A stretch of 64,000 bases of DNA from Clostridiales bacterium. Lineage in GTDB: Bacteria > Bacillota > Clostridia > Saccharofermentanales > Saccharofermentanaceae. Shown here one piece after another: positions 34,493 through 43,620 of the stretch. The first letter of the stretch is position 1. Each line of letters begins with the position of its first letter. Below the pieces are notes generated by a model. The model was not told where the DNA came from and made no database searches. It was given only the letters and a program-made list of their open reading frames with translations. The stretch lies in contig JAFZLF010000040.1 of assembly GCA_017551625.1 (NCBI GenBank), positions 62,001-126,000 on the forward strand, in the 5' to 3' direction. Made by a program: the position numbers and the translations under genes.

Positions 34493-36545
34493 ACTCGTAT
34501 ATAGAAACAGCGTCCGAAGCCATAAAGAAAATGCACTCTTTATGGGGTCGCTGATCATCTCCATCATCGCTTTCTACGTCGTGCTTTCACTTTCGAATCA
34601 GGACGTGATGCGCTACCTCAAGACCCTCGAGAGTGACGCGATCCGGAAACTCTTCAGCATGATCACGGTCCTCTACGGATTCACGCTTTTTATCATCTTC
34701 GCGCTGATCTATTTCGCAAGTAAGTACCAGATCGAGCGGCGAAGCCACGAGTTCGGCGTGTATATCATGATGGGCATGAAGAGAATGAAACTTCTCCTGA
34801 TGCTCCTTCTGGAAGACATCAGCAGCTCCGTGATCGCCCTGCTCGTCGGACTTCCGGTCTCCGTGCTGATCACGGAGGTGATCAGTCTTCTGACGGTAAA
34901 GGCCGTCGGCATCGGGTTCATGGGACATCAGAGCACGTGGTCGCTTCATGCGGCGCTTCTCACAGCGGCAGGCTTCCTGGGCGTAAAGATCCTGGCGTTC
35001 CTGATCCTTTCTTTTAATCTCGCCCGAAAAGAAGTCGGCACACTTCTGACCGATGCGCCGGATAATGTCAGAAAAAAAGGGTATCCGCTCCTTCATGCGG
35101 TCGTGCAGGCTGTCGTTCTCATCCTCGGTATCCTCCTTCTGATCTATGCGTATGACACAGGTGTTTCCGGCACTGCATGGGCAGGAACAAGAGAACTGGG
35201 AAAGACCGTCGTCACCGGTGTGCTAGGCACGCTCCTCGTATTCCGCGGACTTCGCTTCGTGATCGATCTGATCGTAAGACTGGTCAAGTCCGGAAAGCTC
35301 CATGTCTTTACCTTCCGTCAGATCGAGGATACCGTCATCTTTAAGTCGGGAACACTGGCGATCTGTTCGCTTCTGATCCTCGTGGCCAGTTCATGCCTCG
35401 CGGCCGGTGTCGCGACGTTTGCTTCCTACGATATGTACGACAAGATCCGTATCGACTACACCTTCACGAGTTTCTTTAAAGGAGACGGCTCCGATCCGCA
35501 CAAGCAGATCGAGGAGATGGGTCTGGCCGGAGAGTTCTTGTACTTGGGCGAACTTCGCATCGCCCATCCGTATGTGGTCGGAGACGAAAACTACGACAGT
35601 GCTTTTGAAGCGGACGAATACAAAAGGCTGCTGGACGAACTTGACCCGAAGTTTCAGTACCACAATAACTGGGACGACCTGGGCGGATTCCCGTTCATGA
35701 TCTGCCTGTCGGACTATAACAAACTGGCGGTCGCCATGGGCGGCGAACCGCTTGATCTTCAGGAAGGCGAACTCGGCCTATACCGGAGCGAGTCTTTCGC
35801 AAAGGGTGGAAACATCGACAATCAGGTCCTGGAGAGAAGACCGCGCGTGACGCTCGTGGGCAAGGAATATGTGATGACCGGCACGGTACAGAATTATCCT
35901 ATCGTCACCGATATGTTTACCACCCTTTCCGGCGCCGTGATCGTGCCGGATGCAGACTTCGACTACTTTGCCGACGGACGCGAAGAGGTCTATGTCAACG
36001 GCATACTGGATCGGACGAAGTACACGCGTAGCGACATGGTTGAGAACTACACGAAGCTCAATAAGTTGTTTGATCTGGAGGGCCTCGAGTACGAGAGTTA
36101 TCTGCAGAACATGGGACGTCAGCTCTTCTACCTCGTGGCGGCGAGCTACATCACGATCTACCTGGCGCTGATCTTCCTGGTCGTCGCGAACACGATCCTG
36201 GGCGTGCAGTTCCTCATGGGACAGAAGCGAACATCGAGAAGATATCGGACGCTAGTCAAGCTCGGCGCGGACCATCCGACACTCTATAAGAGCTCAAAAA
36301 AACAGATCAACTGGTACTTCGGACTTCCGATCGCCGTCGCCGCAGCAAGTACTTTCTTTGCGACAAAAGCACTGTTTAACGCGATCCTGAGTTCACGGAC
36401 CAAGACAAATATCGATGAGATGCTCCCTGTGGTCCTCATTGTAGTAGTGGTCTTTATTCTGATAGAATGTCTGTATATGCATATCGTGAAGCGCAGCAGT
36501 TCCCGGTTCCTGGAGACTCTGATGACGCCGGAGCGAGAGGAATAA
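34482..36545 (+). CDS. bceB: BceB-type ABC permease (FtsX family)
   Basis: 687 residues with about ten membrane helices in the BceB layout: one helix, a block of three, a pair, a large outside domain of about 200 residues between helices 7 and 8 (residues about 320-540, KIRIDYTFTSFFKGDGSD...), and three C-terminal helices. The N-terminal FFKLVYRNSVRSHKENALF is characteristic. With BceA it forms a complex that frees lipid II-cycle intermediates from peptide antibiotics and signals flux to the kinase. Confidence 0.9.
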   Translation: MFFKLVYRNSVRSHKENALFMGSLIISIIAFYVVLSLSNQDVMRYLKTLESDAIRKLFSMITVLYGFTLFIIFALIYFASKYQIERRSHEFGVYIMMGMKRMKLLLMLLLEDISSSVIALLVGLPVSVLITEVISLLTVKAVGIGFMGHQSTWSLHAALLTAAGFLGVKILAFLILSFNLARKEVGTLLTDAPDNVRKKGYPLLHAVVQAVVLILGILLLIYAYDTGVSGTAWAGTRELGKTVVTGVLGTLLVFRGLRFVIDLIVRLVKSGKLHVFTFRQIEDTVIFKSGTLAICSLLILVASSCLAAGVATFASYDMYDKIRIDYTFTSFFKGDGSDPHKQIEEMGLAGEFLYLGELRIAHPYVVGDENYDSAFEADEYKRLLDELDPKFQYHNNWDDLGGFPFMICLSDYNKLAVAMGGEPLDLQEGELGLYRSESFAKGGNIDNQVLERRPRVTLVGKEYVMTGTVQNYPIVTDMFTTLSGAVIVPDADFDYFADGREEVYVNGILDRTKYTRSDMVENYTKLNKLFDLEGLEYESYLQNMGRQLFYLVAASYITIYLALIFLVVANTILGVQFLMGQKRTSRRYRTLVKLGADHPTLYKSSKKQINWYFGLPIAVAAASTFFATKALFNAILSSRTKTNIDEMLPVVLIVVVVFILIECLYMHIVKRSSSRFLETLMTPEREE

Positions 36546-36617
36546 GCCCTGCACTGGAAGTGCTTCGTTACAGGGGTGAGAAGTGCGAGGAGAGTTTGAC
36601 GAAGAGAGGATGTCCTT

Positions 36618-37289
36618 GTGAAGAGTATCGCTATTGTCGAAGATGAGAAGATGGTCGCACAGGAACTGTCTTCGATGCTGGAGAAAGAAGGCTACGAAGT
36701 AAGCGTGGTCGATGATTTTTCCTGCGTGACGGAAACGGTGCTCGATCTTCGTCCGGACCTTCTTCTTCTTGATATCAATCTTCCGGAGAAAAACGGATTT
36801 AGGATCTGCCGGGAAGTGAAGAGTAAGAGCGCCATCCCGGTGGTCGTGCTGACCTCGCGGGACCAGCTTCCCGACGAGATCCATGCGCTCGAACTCGGGG
36901 CGGATGAATTTATCACGAAGCCATACAGAAAAGAGCGGCTCCTTCTAAGGATCGCGAATGTCCTCCGACGTTACGAAGGACGGCAGAATATGCTCGAGGG
37001 CCCGGGGTTTCTTCTCGACCGCGGGACCTTCACGCTCTATATCGACGGCACATCCGTCCTGCTTCCGAAGAACCAGGGGAAGATCCTCGAGACGCTGATG
37101 CTCGAGATGGGAAATGTCGTGCCGAAAGAGACGATCTGTGAAGCCGTCTGGGGGACAAGTGAGTTTATTGATGAAAATGCGCTTCAGGTGAACCTGACCC
37201 GTCTGAAAAAGACGCTGTCCGGTCTTCCCATGAAGGTGCAGATCGCCTCGGAACGCGGCGTGGGATATAAGCTGGAGGAGAAGTCATGA
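36618..37289 (+). CDS. bceR: OmpR-family response regulator (BceR-like)
   Basis: 223 residues from the GTG at 36618, with AGAGGA upstream. The receiver domain has acidic residues VEDE and the phospho-acceptor Asp52 in LLLLDINLPEKNG, then the switch Thr/Ser (VVLTSRD) and Lys (FITKPY). A winged-helix DNA-binding domain ends in QIASERGVGYKLEE. It overlaps the kinase gene at ATGA. The likely target is the bceAB promoter. Confidence 0.93.
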   Translation: MKSIAIVEDEKMVAQELSSMLEKEGYEVSVVDDFSCVTETVLDLRPDLLLLDINLPEKNGFRICREVKSKSAIPVVVLTSRDQLPDEIHALELGADEFITKPYRKERLLLRIANVLRRYEGRQNMLEGPGFLLDRGTFTLYIDGTSVLLPKNQGKILETLMLEMGNVVPKETICEAVWGTSEFIDENALQVNLTRLKKTLSGLPMKVQIASERGVGYKLEEKS

Positions 37290-38290
37290 GAAGATATCTC
37301 TCGATCCTTTGTGCCCACCTTCCCTGGCTTCTCTATACATTGGCAGTAGACGTGTTCTTCGCGGTTCTCCTGTGGATCACGGATGCAAGAGCTTTTCGCA
37401 CATTAACCCTGACCATTGTTCTGTTCTCGATCCTTGCATTCCTGTTCGTGTGTGTATTGATCCTCGCTTCTGAAAGAAGGATGACCCGCGCGCTCGACGA
37501 ATTTCTGAAAAACCCGGATGAGACACATGCGCAGATCCTCCTTTTAAACCTGAAAGGAGCAGAGCAGCGGAGAACAAAGGAGATGTGCGACCTGCTCGTT
37601 TTCCAGAAAGAACGGCTCGGTAAGGAGATCTCCCGAAACGAGGACTACGAGGAGTACGTGGAGGCCTGGGCACACGAGGCGAAGACGCCGATCGCGCTTC
37701 TGACCATGATCCTCGACAACAACAGAGATACCTTAGAGCCCGAGATGGTCTATAAGATCGAGTATATCCGCAGCCGCTTGAGCGAGAGTGTCGACCAGAT
37801 GCTACAGTACTCGCGCATCAAGGGCGAGAAGAAGGATTACCGGTTCGAGCACCTTCCGATCCGGGACGTGATCGAAGAGGTAGTCGAGGATTACCGGCCG
37901 CTCCTGGTCGAGAAGGATTTCCTCGTGATCGATGAGGTTAAGAATGAGACGATCTACTCCGACCGCCGCGCGCTCCGCTTCATCCTCGGACAGATCGTCA
38001 GTAATGCCATCAAGTATTCCGCGGAAGATCCGCAGCTCCGGTTTTCCATCGAAGGTGAGAATAGGCTCGTCATCGAGGACAACGGGATCGGCATCAAGTC
38101 CGCGGATCTGCCGTTTATCTTCGAGCGCGGTTTCACCGGCGATACGGGCGAGGCGAGGAAGAAAGCGACCGGTATGGGCCTCTATCTGGTCAGGAAAATG
38201 GCCGATGACATGAAGTTCACACTTGATGTTTCATCAGAGGCAGGAAAAGGCTTCCGAATCGTGGTACAATATCCCATGGTTGAATTTTAA
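37286..38290 (+). CDS. bceS: Intramembrane-sensing histidine kinase (BceS-like)
   Basis: 334 residues. Two membrane helices (about 12-31 and 38-60) are joined by a very short outside loop, the hallmark of kinases that rely on the ABC transporter for sensing. The phospho-acceptor is His130 in AWAHEAKTPIALL, followed by the N box NAIKYS, G1 IEDNGIGI, F box IFERGFTGDTG and G2 ATGMGLYLV. It belongs with the upstream BceAB and BceR. Confidence 0.93.
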   Translation: MRRYLSILCAHLPWLLYTLAVDVFFAVLLWITDARAFRTLTLTIVLFSILAFLFVCVLILASERRMTRALDEFLKNPDETHAQILLLNLKGAEQRRTKEMCDLLVFQKERLGKEISRNEDYEEYVEAWAHEAKTPIALLTMILDNNRDTLEPEMVYKIEYIRSRLSESVDQMLQYSRIKGEKKDYRFEHLPIRDVIEEVVEDYRPLLVEKDFLVIDEVKNETIYSDRRALRFILGQIVSNAIKYSAEDPQLRFSIEGENRLVIEDNGIGIKSADLPFIFERGFTGDTGEARKKATGMGLYLVRKMADDMKFTLDVSSEAGKGFRIVVQYPMVEF

Positions 38291-38364
38291 TCAGTCTTTA
38301 TCGAGATCGGATTTTCCCTCGCGAAAAGCACTGAAAAACATAATTCCCTAGAAAAGGAGAAGCC

Positions 38365-39114
38365 ATGCTCGAATTACAGCATGTCTCATTCGGAGTGAAT
38401 GAGGAAGGACAGAATAAAGAGATCCTGCGTGACATCAATCTGACGATCCCGGACGGGAATCTCACCGTGATCACGGGTCCGAACGGTGGTGGCAAATCCA
38501 CCATGGCGAAGCTCATCGCCGGCATCATCAGACCGACGGAGGGCAAGATCCTCTTTAACGGCGAGGACATCACGGAGATGTCGATCACGGACCGCGCCAG
38601 AGCCGGCATCGGCTTTGCGTTCCAGCAACCGGTAAGATTTAAAGGCCTTCAGGTCTTCGACCTGATCCGTCTGGCGACGGGCTCGAAGCTCTCCTCGGTA
38701 GATGCCTGTAAGTATCTGTCGGAGGTGGGCCTTTGTGCGAGAGATTACATCAACCGCGAAGTGAACAGTAGCCTTTCCGGAGGAGAACTGAAGCGTATCG
38801 AGATCGCGACGGTTCTGGCGAAGGGTTCGCAGCTTTCGGTCTTTGACGAGCCGGAGGCCGGAATCGATTTGTGGAGTTTCCAGAACCTCATCAAGGTTTT
38901 CGAAGGGATGAGAAAGAACATCAAGGACAGCTCGATCCTGATCATCTCCCACCAGGAGAGGATCCTGAATATCGCCGATGAGATCGTCGTCTTAAGCGAC
39001 GGCAAGCTTATCTCGCATGGTCCGAAGGACGAGATCATGCCGAGCCTTGCGGGCACTATGTCTGCGGTCAAGCGCTGCGGCAAGGATGTTTCACTGGAAG
39101 GAGGCGAAGGCTGA
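38365..39114 (+). CDS. sufC: SufC-type Fe-S assembly ATPase
   Basis: 249 residues. Walker A GPNGGGKST, signature SLSGGELKRIEIA, Walker B LSVFDEPEAGIDLWS and ISHQERIL are typical of SufC; the EAGID segment distinguishes it from transport ATPases. It overlaps the next gene by one base. The usual sufD, sufS and sufU neighbours are absent, so this is the two-gene SUF-like minimal arrangement (called SMS, SmsCB, in anaerobes and archaea). Confidence 0.9.
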   Translation: MLELQHVSFGVNEEGQNKEILRDINLTIPDGNLTVITGPNGGGKSTMAKLIAGIIRPTEGKILFNGEDITEMSITDRARAGIGFAFQQPVRFKGLQVFDLIRLATGSKLSSVDACKYLSEVGLCARDYINREVNSSLSGGELKRIEIATVLAKGSQLSVFDEPEAGIDLWSFQNLIKVFEGMRKNIKDSSILIISHQERILNIADEIVVLSDGKLISHGPKDEIMPSLAGTMSAVKRCGKDVSLEGGEG

Positions 39115-40040
39115 TGCTGAATCTGGATGCTACATCAGACCGCCTGCTGGCGGAGGTTGCGGATCTTCACAAGGTTCCGGTAGGCGCCTTTAACATCCGC
39201 GCGAACGGAAAAGCCGTCGCGAGAAATTCTTCGGCGAACATCGACATCGTCCCGAAGGAGAACGGCTCGGGCATCGACATCAAGATCAAGCCCGGCACGA
39301 AGAATGAGAGCGTGCATATCCCGGTCGTCATGACCGCGAGCGGCATCAAGGAGATCGTGTATAACGATTTCTATATCGGCGAGGACTGCGATGTCGTGAT
39401 CGTTGCCGGCTGCGGTATCGATAACTGCGGACCGAAGGACAGCGAGCATGACGGTATCCACCGTTTCTTCGTGGGCAGAGGCTCAAAGGTAAAGTACGTC
39501 GAGAAACACTACGGTTCCGGTGACGGCGCGGGTAAGCGTATCCTTAATCCGGGCACGGAAGTCTACATGGAAGAAGACAGCTACATGGAGATGGAGATGA
39601 CCCAGATCAAGGGTGTCGACGATACCGTCCGCGACACGAAAGCCGAGCTCGGCAAGGGCGCGAGACTCGTGGTGCGTGAGCGTCTCATGACGCATGGAAA
39701 TCAGAATGCGGTCAGCAATTACCGTGTGGACTTAAATGGTGAAGGCAGCTCTGCCGATGTCGTTTCCCGTTCGGTCGCAAGAGATGATTCCTACCAGAAG
39801 TTCGATGCGGTCCTGACCGGTAATGCCGCCTGCTCCGGACACACCGAGTGCGACGCGATCATCATGGACAACGGCCGGATCCTGGCCGTGCCGGGACTCG
39901 AGGCGAATAACGTGGATGCCGCGCTTGTTCACGAGGCCGCCATTGGTAAGATCGCCGGAGATCAGCTCATCAAGCTCATGACCTTCGGATTGACCGAGCA
40001 GGAAGCAGAAGAGCAGATCATCAACGGCTTCCTGAAGTGA
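39114..40040 (+). CDS. sufB: SufB/SufD-family Fe-S cluster scaffold (minimal-system SufB)
   Basis: 308 residues, shorter than classical SufB (about 465). The beta-helix core is recognisable: IDIKIKPGTKNESVHIPVVMTASG, DVVIVAGCGIDNCG, KVKYVEKHYGSGDG and GNAACSGHTECDAIIMDNGRILAVPGLEANNVDAALVHEAAIGKI, the conserved C-terminal SufBD motif. Cysteines in AGCGIDNCG and ACSGHTECD are candidate ligands. It works with the SufC-type ATPase encoded immediately upstream. Confidence 0.9.
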   Translation: MLNLDATSDRLLAEVADLHKVPVGAFNIRANGKAVARNSSANIDIVPKENGSGIDIKIKPGTKNESVHIPVVMTASGIKEIVYNDFYIGEDCDVVIVAGCGIDNCGPKDSEHDGIHRFFVGRGSKVKYVEKHYGSGDGAGKRILNPGTEVYMEEDSYMEMEMTQIKGVDDTVRDTKAELGKGARLVVRERLMTHGNQNAVSNYRVDLNGEGSSADVVSRSVARDDSYQKFDAVLTGNAACSGHTECDAIIMDNGRILAVPGLEANNVDAALVHEAAIGKIAGDQLIKLMTFGLTEQEAEEQIINGFLK

Positions 40041-40092
40041 ACAGTACTTTTCGATAAAGAACACAGAGAAAGGCTTCCCGACATCCGCTTGT

Positions 40093-42111
40093 TCAGGATT
40101 CGGGATGTCCGTCCGGATGGGATTCCCGGTGCTTCGGTTCTTCGTAATTCGGAGATTCGAGGCGCTTTTTCATGGCGTCGGCCGGCATGGGCTTATCATA
40201 ATAGTAGCCCTGGATAACGGTGACACCCATATCGAGAAGTGTGCGGATCTGGGATTCGTGCTCGATGCCTTCGGCTACGATCTGAAGCTCCAGGGATTTG
40301 GCCATCTTGACGATGTACTCGAGGATCGTCAGATCCTTCGAGAAATCTTTATCGACGAAGCCCTTGTCGATCTTGATCGTGTCAAAGGTGATCTCTCGCA
40401 GAAGAGTCAGCGAGGAACTCGCACAGCCGAAATCATCGATGGAGACCAGATATCCGTACCGGTGCAGAGAATCGACGAAGTTCTTCAGAACGAGGATCGG
40501 GAATTCGTCTGCCGTTTCGGTGACCTCGATCTCGATGAGGTGACGGGGGATGCTGTTCTTCTCGATGATCTCGTTGATCCGGTCGGCAATCGTCGGGTCG
40601 GCCAGATTTCTTCTGGAGAAGTTGACGGAAACCGTGGGCGGGGTCAGACCCTGTCCGATCCATGAAGACAGATCCCGGCAGACCTTCTCGAGGATCATGA
40701 CGTCGAGATTGCAGATGGACCGGTTCTCTTCCATAAGCGAGACGAACGCGGATGGGGCGAAGATGCTGCCGTCGTGCTCCCAGCGGGCAAGCGCTTCGGC
40801 TCCGCAGAGAGTGTGGGTCCTCGCGTCGACCTTAGGCTGGTAGAAGGGGACGAATTCGCCTTTCTGCAGCCCTTGTTCGATCTCGTTTTCAAATTCTCTT
40901 CTTTTCTCCAGGTCGTTTAGGAGATCTCTTGTCATGAAGATATTCTGATTGCCGGTATTGGTCTTCGCCATGCTGAGGGCGATGGCGGCGCACGAGATGA
41001 TCTCCTCGCCGTCGAGATCGGAGCGGTCGATCTGGAAGACGCCGGCTCGGGCGGCGACCTCGACTACCCGAACATCTCCGGCCTGCTTGTCATAGAAGGA
41101 GACAGGGACGCCGGAAAGAAGTTTCAGGAACGAGTCGACCCGGTCGCTCTTGACCACAGCCACGAACTGGTTGCCGTACTGCCTGGCGAGGAGTTCGTCT
41201 TTCGAGAGGTGCTCGGAGAGTGTCAGGCCGTAGCTGGCGAGAATCACATTTCCACTGGCGATGCCGTATTTCCGGTTGATGTCGGAGAACTTGACCAGGT
41301 CAAAGAATATAGCGGTATATTCCTTAAGAACGGGTTGGTTGTGCATACGGTTCAGCCATTCGACGCAGCCGTGTTCGTTCGGAAGTCCTGTCCGGACCTC
41401 GGTGCGGGCGATATGCCGGATCTCATTGCTTTTTGACAGAGATCCCTCGAAGAAGATCAAGAGAGCGGACAGCCCGACTCCGATCGTCATGAAGGAGTAT
41501 CCCATATAGATCGTCTGGAAGACCATGCCCACGGACGGAAGGATCAGGTAGGAGGATAGTGCGAGTAGCTGGAGCTTTCCCAGTTTCTGCCGATACTGGA
41601 TCAGGATCGAGACCACGAGAATGATGCAGATGAGAGGGAAAACGAAGGAGAGAGGGAACCATTTCCCGCGGTGGTAGTTGTTGGTCGAGTCGATCGTGTA
41701 GTAGATGCCGCTTACCTGAGAGAAGATGACCAGGAGACTGGCGACGATCGAGAAGAGAAAACAAGCGAGGAGCCTTCCTCGGGCAGGAGCGCGCTTCTTC
41801 AGTGAGATGTCACCGAAAGTCCGGACCGTCACATAGACGGCGTAGACGGGTGGCATGAGTGCGGTTATGAGAAATGTGACGCTGTTGGCGACGTGGAAGA
41901 AGACGAGATTCGTGAGATCGGTCTTGCCACGGGAGATGTGACATATCGCGTCGAAGAGGAGCATCGTTCCCCCGAGAAGGTTGAGAAGTGTAAGCGGGAA
42001 ACGCATGCGCCGCCGGTGACTCTCATTGCCCATGGCCAGCAGTGCTGCCAGGAAGCAGAAGATAGCCTCGAAAAGCAGAAAAGCGACCTGTATGGATTTT
42101 GCGTTGATCAT
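40093..42111 (-). CDS. Membrane protein with degenerate GGDEF and intact EAL domain (c-di-GMP phosphodiesterase)
   Basis: 672 residues from the ATG at 42111 (AAGGTGG upstream); a GTG six codons earlier is an alternative. The N-terminus has about eight membrane helices (to about residue 225). The cyclase domain shows RQYGNQF where GGDEF is expected, so synthesis is unlikely. The EAL domain keeps GAEALARWEH, the metal-binding Asn in SVNFSRRNL, EIEVTETADE, DDFGCASSSL and IVAEGIEHE, and ends with GYYYDKPMP. It should hydrolyse cyclic di-GMP, perhaps in response to a membrane signal. It is the only clear c-di-GMP gene in the window. Confidence 0.9.
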   Translation of the reverse strand: MINAKSIQVAFLLFEAIFCFLAALLAMGNESHRRRMRFPLTLLNLLGGTMLLFDAICHISRGKTDLTNLVFFHVANSVTFLITALMPPVYAVYVTVRTFGDISLKKRAPARGRLLACFLFSIVASLLVIFSQVSGIYYTIDSTNNYHRGKWFPLSFVFPLICIILVVSILIQYRQKLGKLQLLALSSYLILPSVGMVFQTIYMGYSFMTIGVGLSALLIFFEGSLSKSNEIRHIARTEVRTGLPNEHGCVEWLNRMHNQPVLKEYTAIFFDLVKFSDINRKYGIASGNVILASYGLTLSEHLSKDELLARQYGNQFVAVVKSDRVDSFLKLLSGVPVSFYDKQAGDVRVVEVAARAGVFQIDRSDLDGEEIISCAAIALSMAKTNTGNQNIFMTRDLLNDLEKRREFENEIEQGLQKGEFVPFYQPKVDARTHTLCGAEALARWEHDGSIFAPSAFVSLMEENRSICNLDVMILEKVCRDLSSWIGQGLTPPTVSVNFSRRNLADPTIADRINEIIEKNSIPRHLIEIEVTETADEFPILVLKNFVDSLHRYGYLVSIDDFGCASSSLTLLREITFDTIKIDKGFVDKDFSKDLTILEYIVKMAKSLELQIVAEGIEHESQIRTLLDMGVTVIQGYYYDKPMPADAMKKRLESPNYEEPKHRESHPDGHPES

Positions 42112-42198
42112 ACCCGTTTCCACCTTCACTTACCCATCCTGTTTCTATTATGATACCGACTAAAAGTTAAGGCAATATGAATAATCCGCAAAAAGAAA

Positions 42199-42228
42199 AA
42201 CGTCTTTGCAAATCTCTGCAAAGACGTT
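42199..42228 (-). terminator. Terminator of tRNA-Ala
   Basis: AACGTCTTTGCA pairs with TGCAAAGACGTT over 12 bp. On the minus strand it is followed by TTTTCTTTTT, immediately after the tRNA. Confidence 0.85.
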
Positions 42229-42230
42229 CG

Positions 42231-42306
42231 TGGTGGAGCATATGAGGATCGAACTCACGACCTCCAGATTGCGAACCTGGCGCTCTCCCAGCTGAGCTAA
42301 TGCCCC
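42231..42306 (-). tRNA. tRNA-Ala (anticodon CGC)
   Basis: A 76-nt cloverleaf on the minus strand with encoded CCA. Acceptor GGGGCAT pairs with ATGCTCC, including the G3-U70 wobble that marks alanine tRNAs. The anticodon stem CCAGG:TCTGG encloses TTCGCAA, giving CGC, which reads GCG. The T arm holds GTTCGATCC. Confidence 0.95.
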
Positions 42307-42319
42307 GAATCACTCCACT

Positions 42320-42348
42320 ATTATGGTGGTAGAACCGCCAATTGTCAA
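42320..42348 (-). promoter_or_regulatory. Promoter of tRNA-Ala
   Basis: On the minus strand a perfect TTGACA (42343-42348) and CATAAT (42320-42325) are 17 bases apart, 13 bases before the tRNA. Confidence 0.8.
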
Positions 42349-42390
42349 GGCGCAATTTGCCCCGCATGTCTCCCGCCTGTATTTCGGTTG

Positions 42391-42399
42391 TGGTATAGT
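42391..42399 (+). promoter_or_regulatory. Extended -10 promoter for the secreted protein gene
   Basis: TGG-TATAGT lies 40 bases before the ATG at 42439. No good -35 is seen. Confidence 0.45.
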
Positions 42400-42438
42400 G
42401 GGAGAAAGAATTTGGAAAAAAAGAAAGGGATTCCTCTT

Positions 42439-43599
42439 ATGAAATTATCCCGGACAATTCATAAACCGGTGGCGTTTTTTGCCGTATCTCTGCTGATGCT
42501 CGTTTCTTCGGCATTCTCGGCGCTTCCGAAGGAGACGGGAACGATCGTCATAGACGGCCGGACATTCTCAGCGAACCAGGATGGAAAAGGCGAGGGCTGG
42601 AAGTACGATTCCGACACGAGGACCCTTTCTCTCGATGGATATGACGGCATGTATATTGATCTCAGCACGATGGAGGATGCGGTCGTCGAGGTCTCCGGCA
42701 CGAATACAGTCACCTCGAATCTGAACTGCCCGGCCATCATGCTCGAAGGAAATCTTACCGTCAGAGGCGAGGGAACGCTCGAACTCGTCGTGACGGCCTG
42801 TCACTGTGCGATCTATGCGCTCGGAGGCGATCTTTTGATCGATCATTGTCATTTGAACGTGAAAGGCCATGGTGAAGCAACGGAATCTGCCTACCTTCTC
42901 ATGGCGGATGGCGGTGTGACGATGTCCGGAGCTCGGGTATCGATCGAGGATGAGATCGATGGAGAAGGTGGTGCCATGGGATCTCTCGGAGGAGATCTTC
43001 TTGTCGATGAAGGCACGACCCTCATGGTTTTTTCCCGTTCAAAAGGACTTGCTTCGATTACGGGTGCGGTCCATATCGAGGGAACGGATACGTCGGCGGA
43101 GATCTTTGCTACGGAGAGCGCCATCTATGCGAAAACCGAAGTGGCGGTCTTCGGCGCGAAGAATGTCCGTGCGGAGAGCTCGAAACCGGAAAGTACCGCG
43201 GTGTATTGTCCGGAGGGGAATATCACGATTTCGGATACGCCGGTGGATATCTGTTCTGAAGGTGCGGCCATGGCCGGGAAGACGATCGGGATCGAAGGCG
43301 GATATATCCACGATCCATTTGATGCCGAGATCAAAGAAGTCTCGGGAATGTATACGGTAACGCTGGAAAATGCGATGGTGAAAGAGGTGCATATCCTGAC
43401 CGGCCCGAGGCCGACCCCTACACCCACGCCTTCACCGACTCCTACACCATCACCTACACCTACACCGACCCCTCAACCGGAGGATGGGGCAGGCTTTGTC
43501 ATCACCTCGCGAATGATCGTTGGTGGCGTTCTGGTAGTGGTTGCACTTGCTGCTGTAGCCGTGATCCTAATCGGGAAGATCCGCGGACGGAACGACTGA
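42439..43599 (+). CDS. Secreted, membrane-anchored beta-repeat protein with Thr-Pro linker
   Basis: 386 residues from the ATG at 42439. A signal peptide (about 1-27, FFAVSLLMLVSSAFSA) precedes a region of repeated beta segments such as IVIDGRTFS, CPAIMLEGNLTVRGEGTLEL and CAIYALGGDLLIDHCHLNVKG, resembling right-handed beta-helix or carbohydrate-binding-domain proteins of gut Firmicutes. A TPTPTPSP-type linker of about 25 residues follows, then one C-terminal membrane helix (VGGVLVVVALAAVAVILIG) and a short basic tail. It would be displayed on the cell surface. I do not recognise a specific function; carbohydrate binding is a guess from architecture. Confidence 0.7.
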   Translation: MKLSRTIHKPVAFFAVSLLMLVSSAFSALPKETGTIVIDGRTFSANQDGKGEGWKYDSDTRTLSLDGYDGMYIDLSTMEDAVVEVSGTNTVTSNLNCPAIMLEGNLTVRGEGTLELVVTACHCAIYALGGDLLIDHCHLNVKGHGEATESAYLLMADGGVTMSGARVSIEDEIDGEGGAMGSLGGDLLVDEGTTLMVFSRSKGLASITGAVHIEGTDTSAEIFATESAIYAKTEVAVFGAKNVRAESSKPESTAVYCPEGNITISDTPVDICSEGAAMAGKTIGIEGGYIHDPFDAEIKEVSGMYTVTLENAMVKEVHILTGPRPTPTPTPSPTPTPSPTPTPTPQPEDGAGFVITSRMIVGGVLVVVALAAVAVILIGKIRGRND

Positions 43600-43620
43600 T
43601 GCCGTAATCGCAGAGACGGA

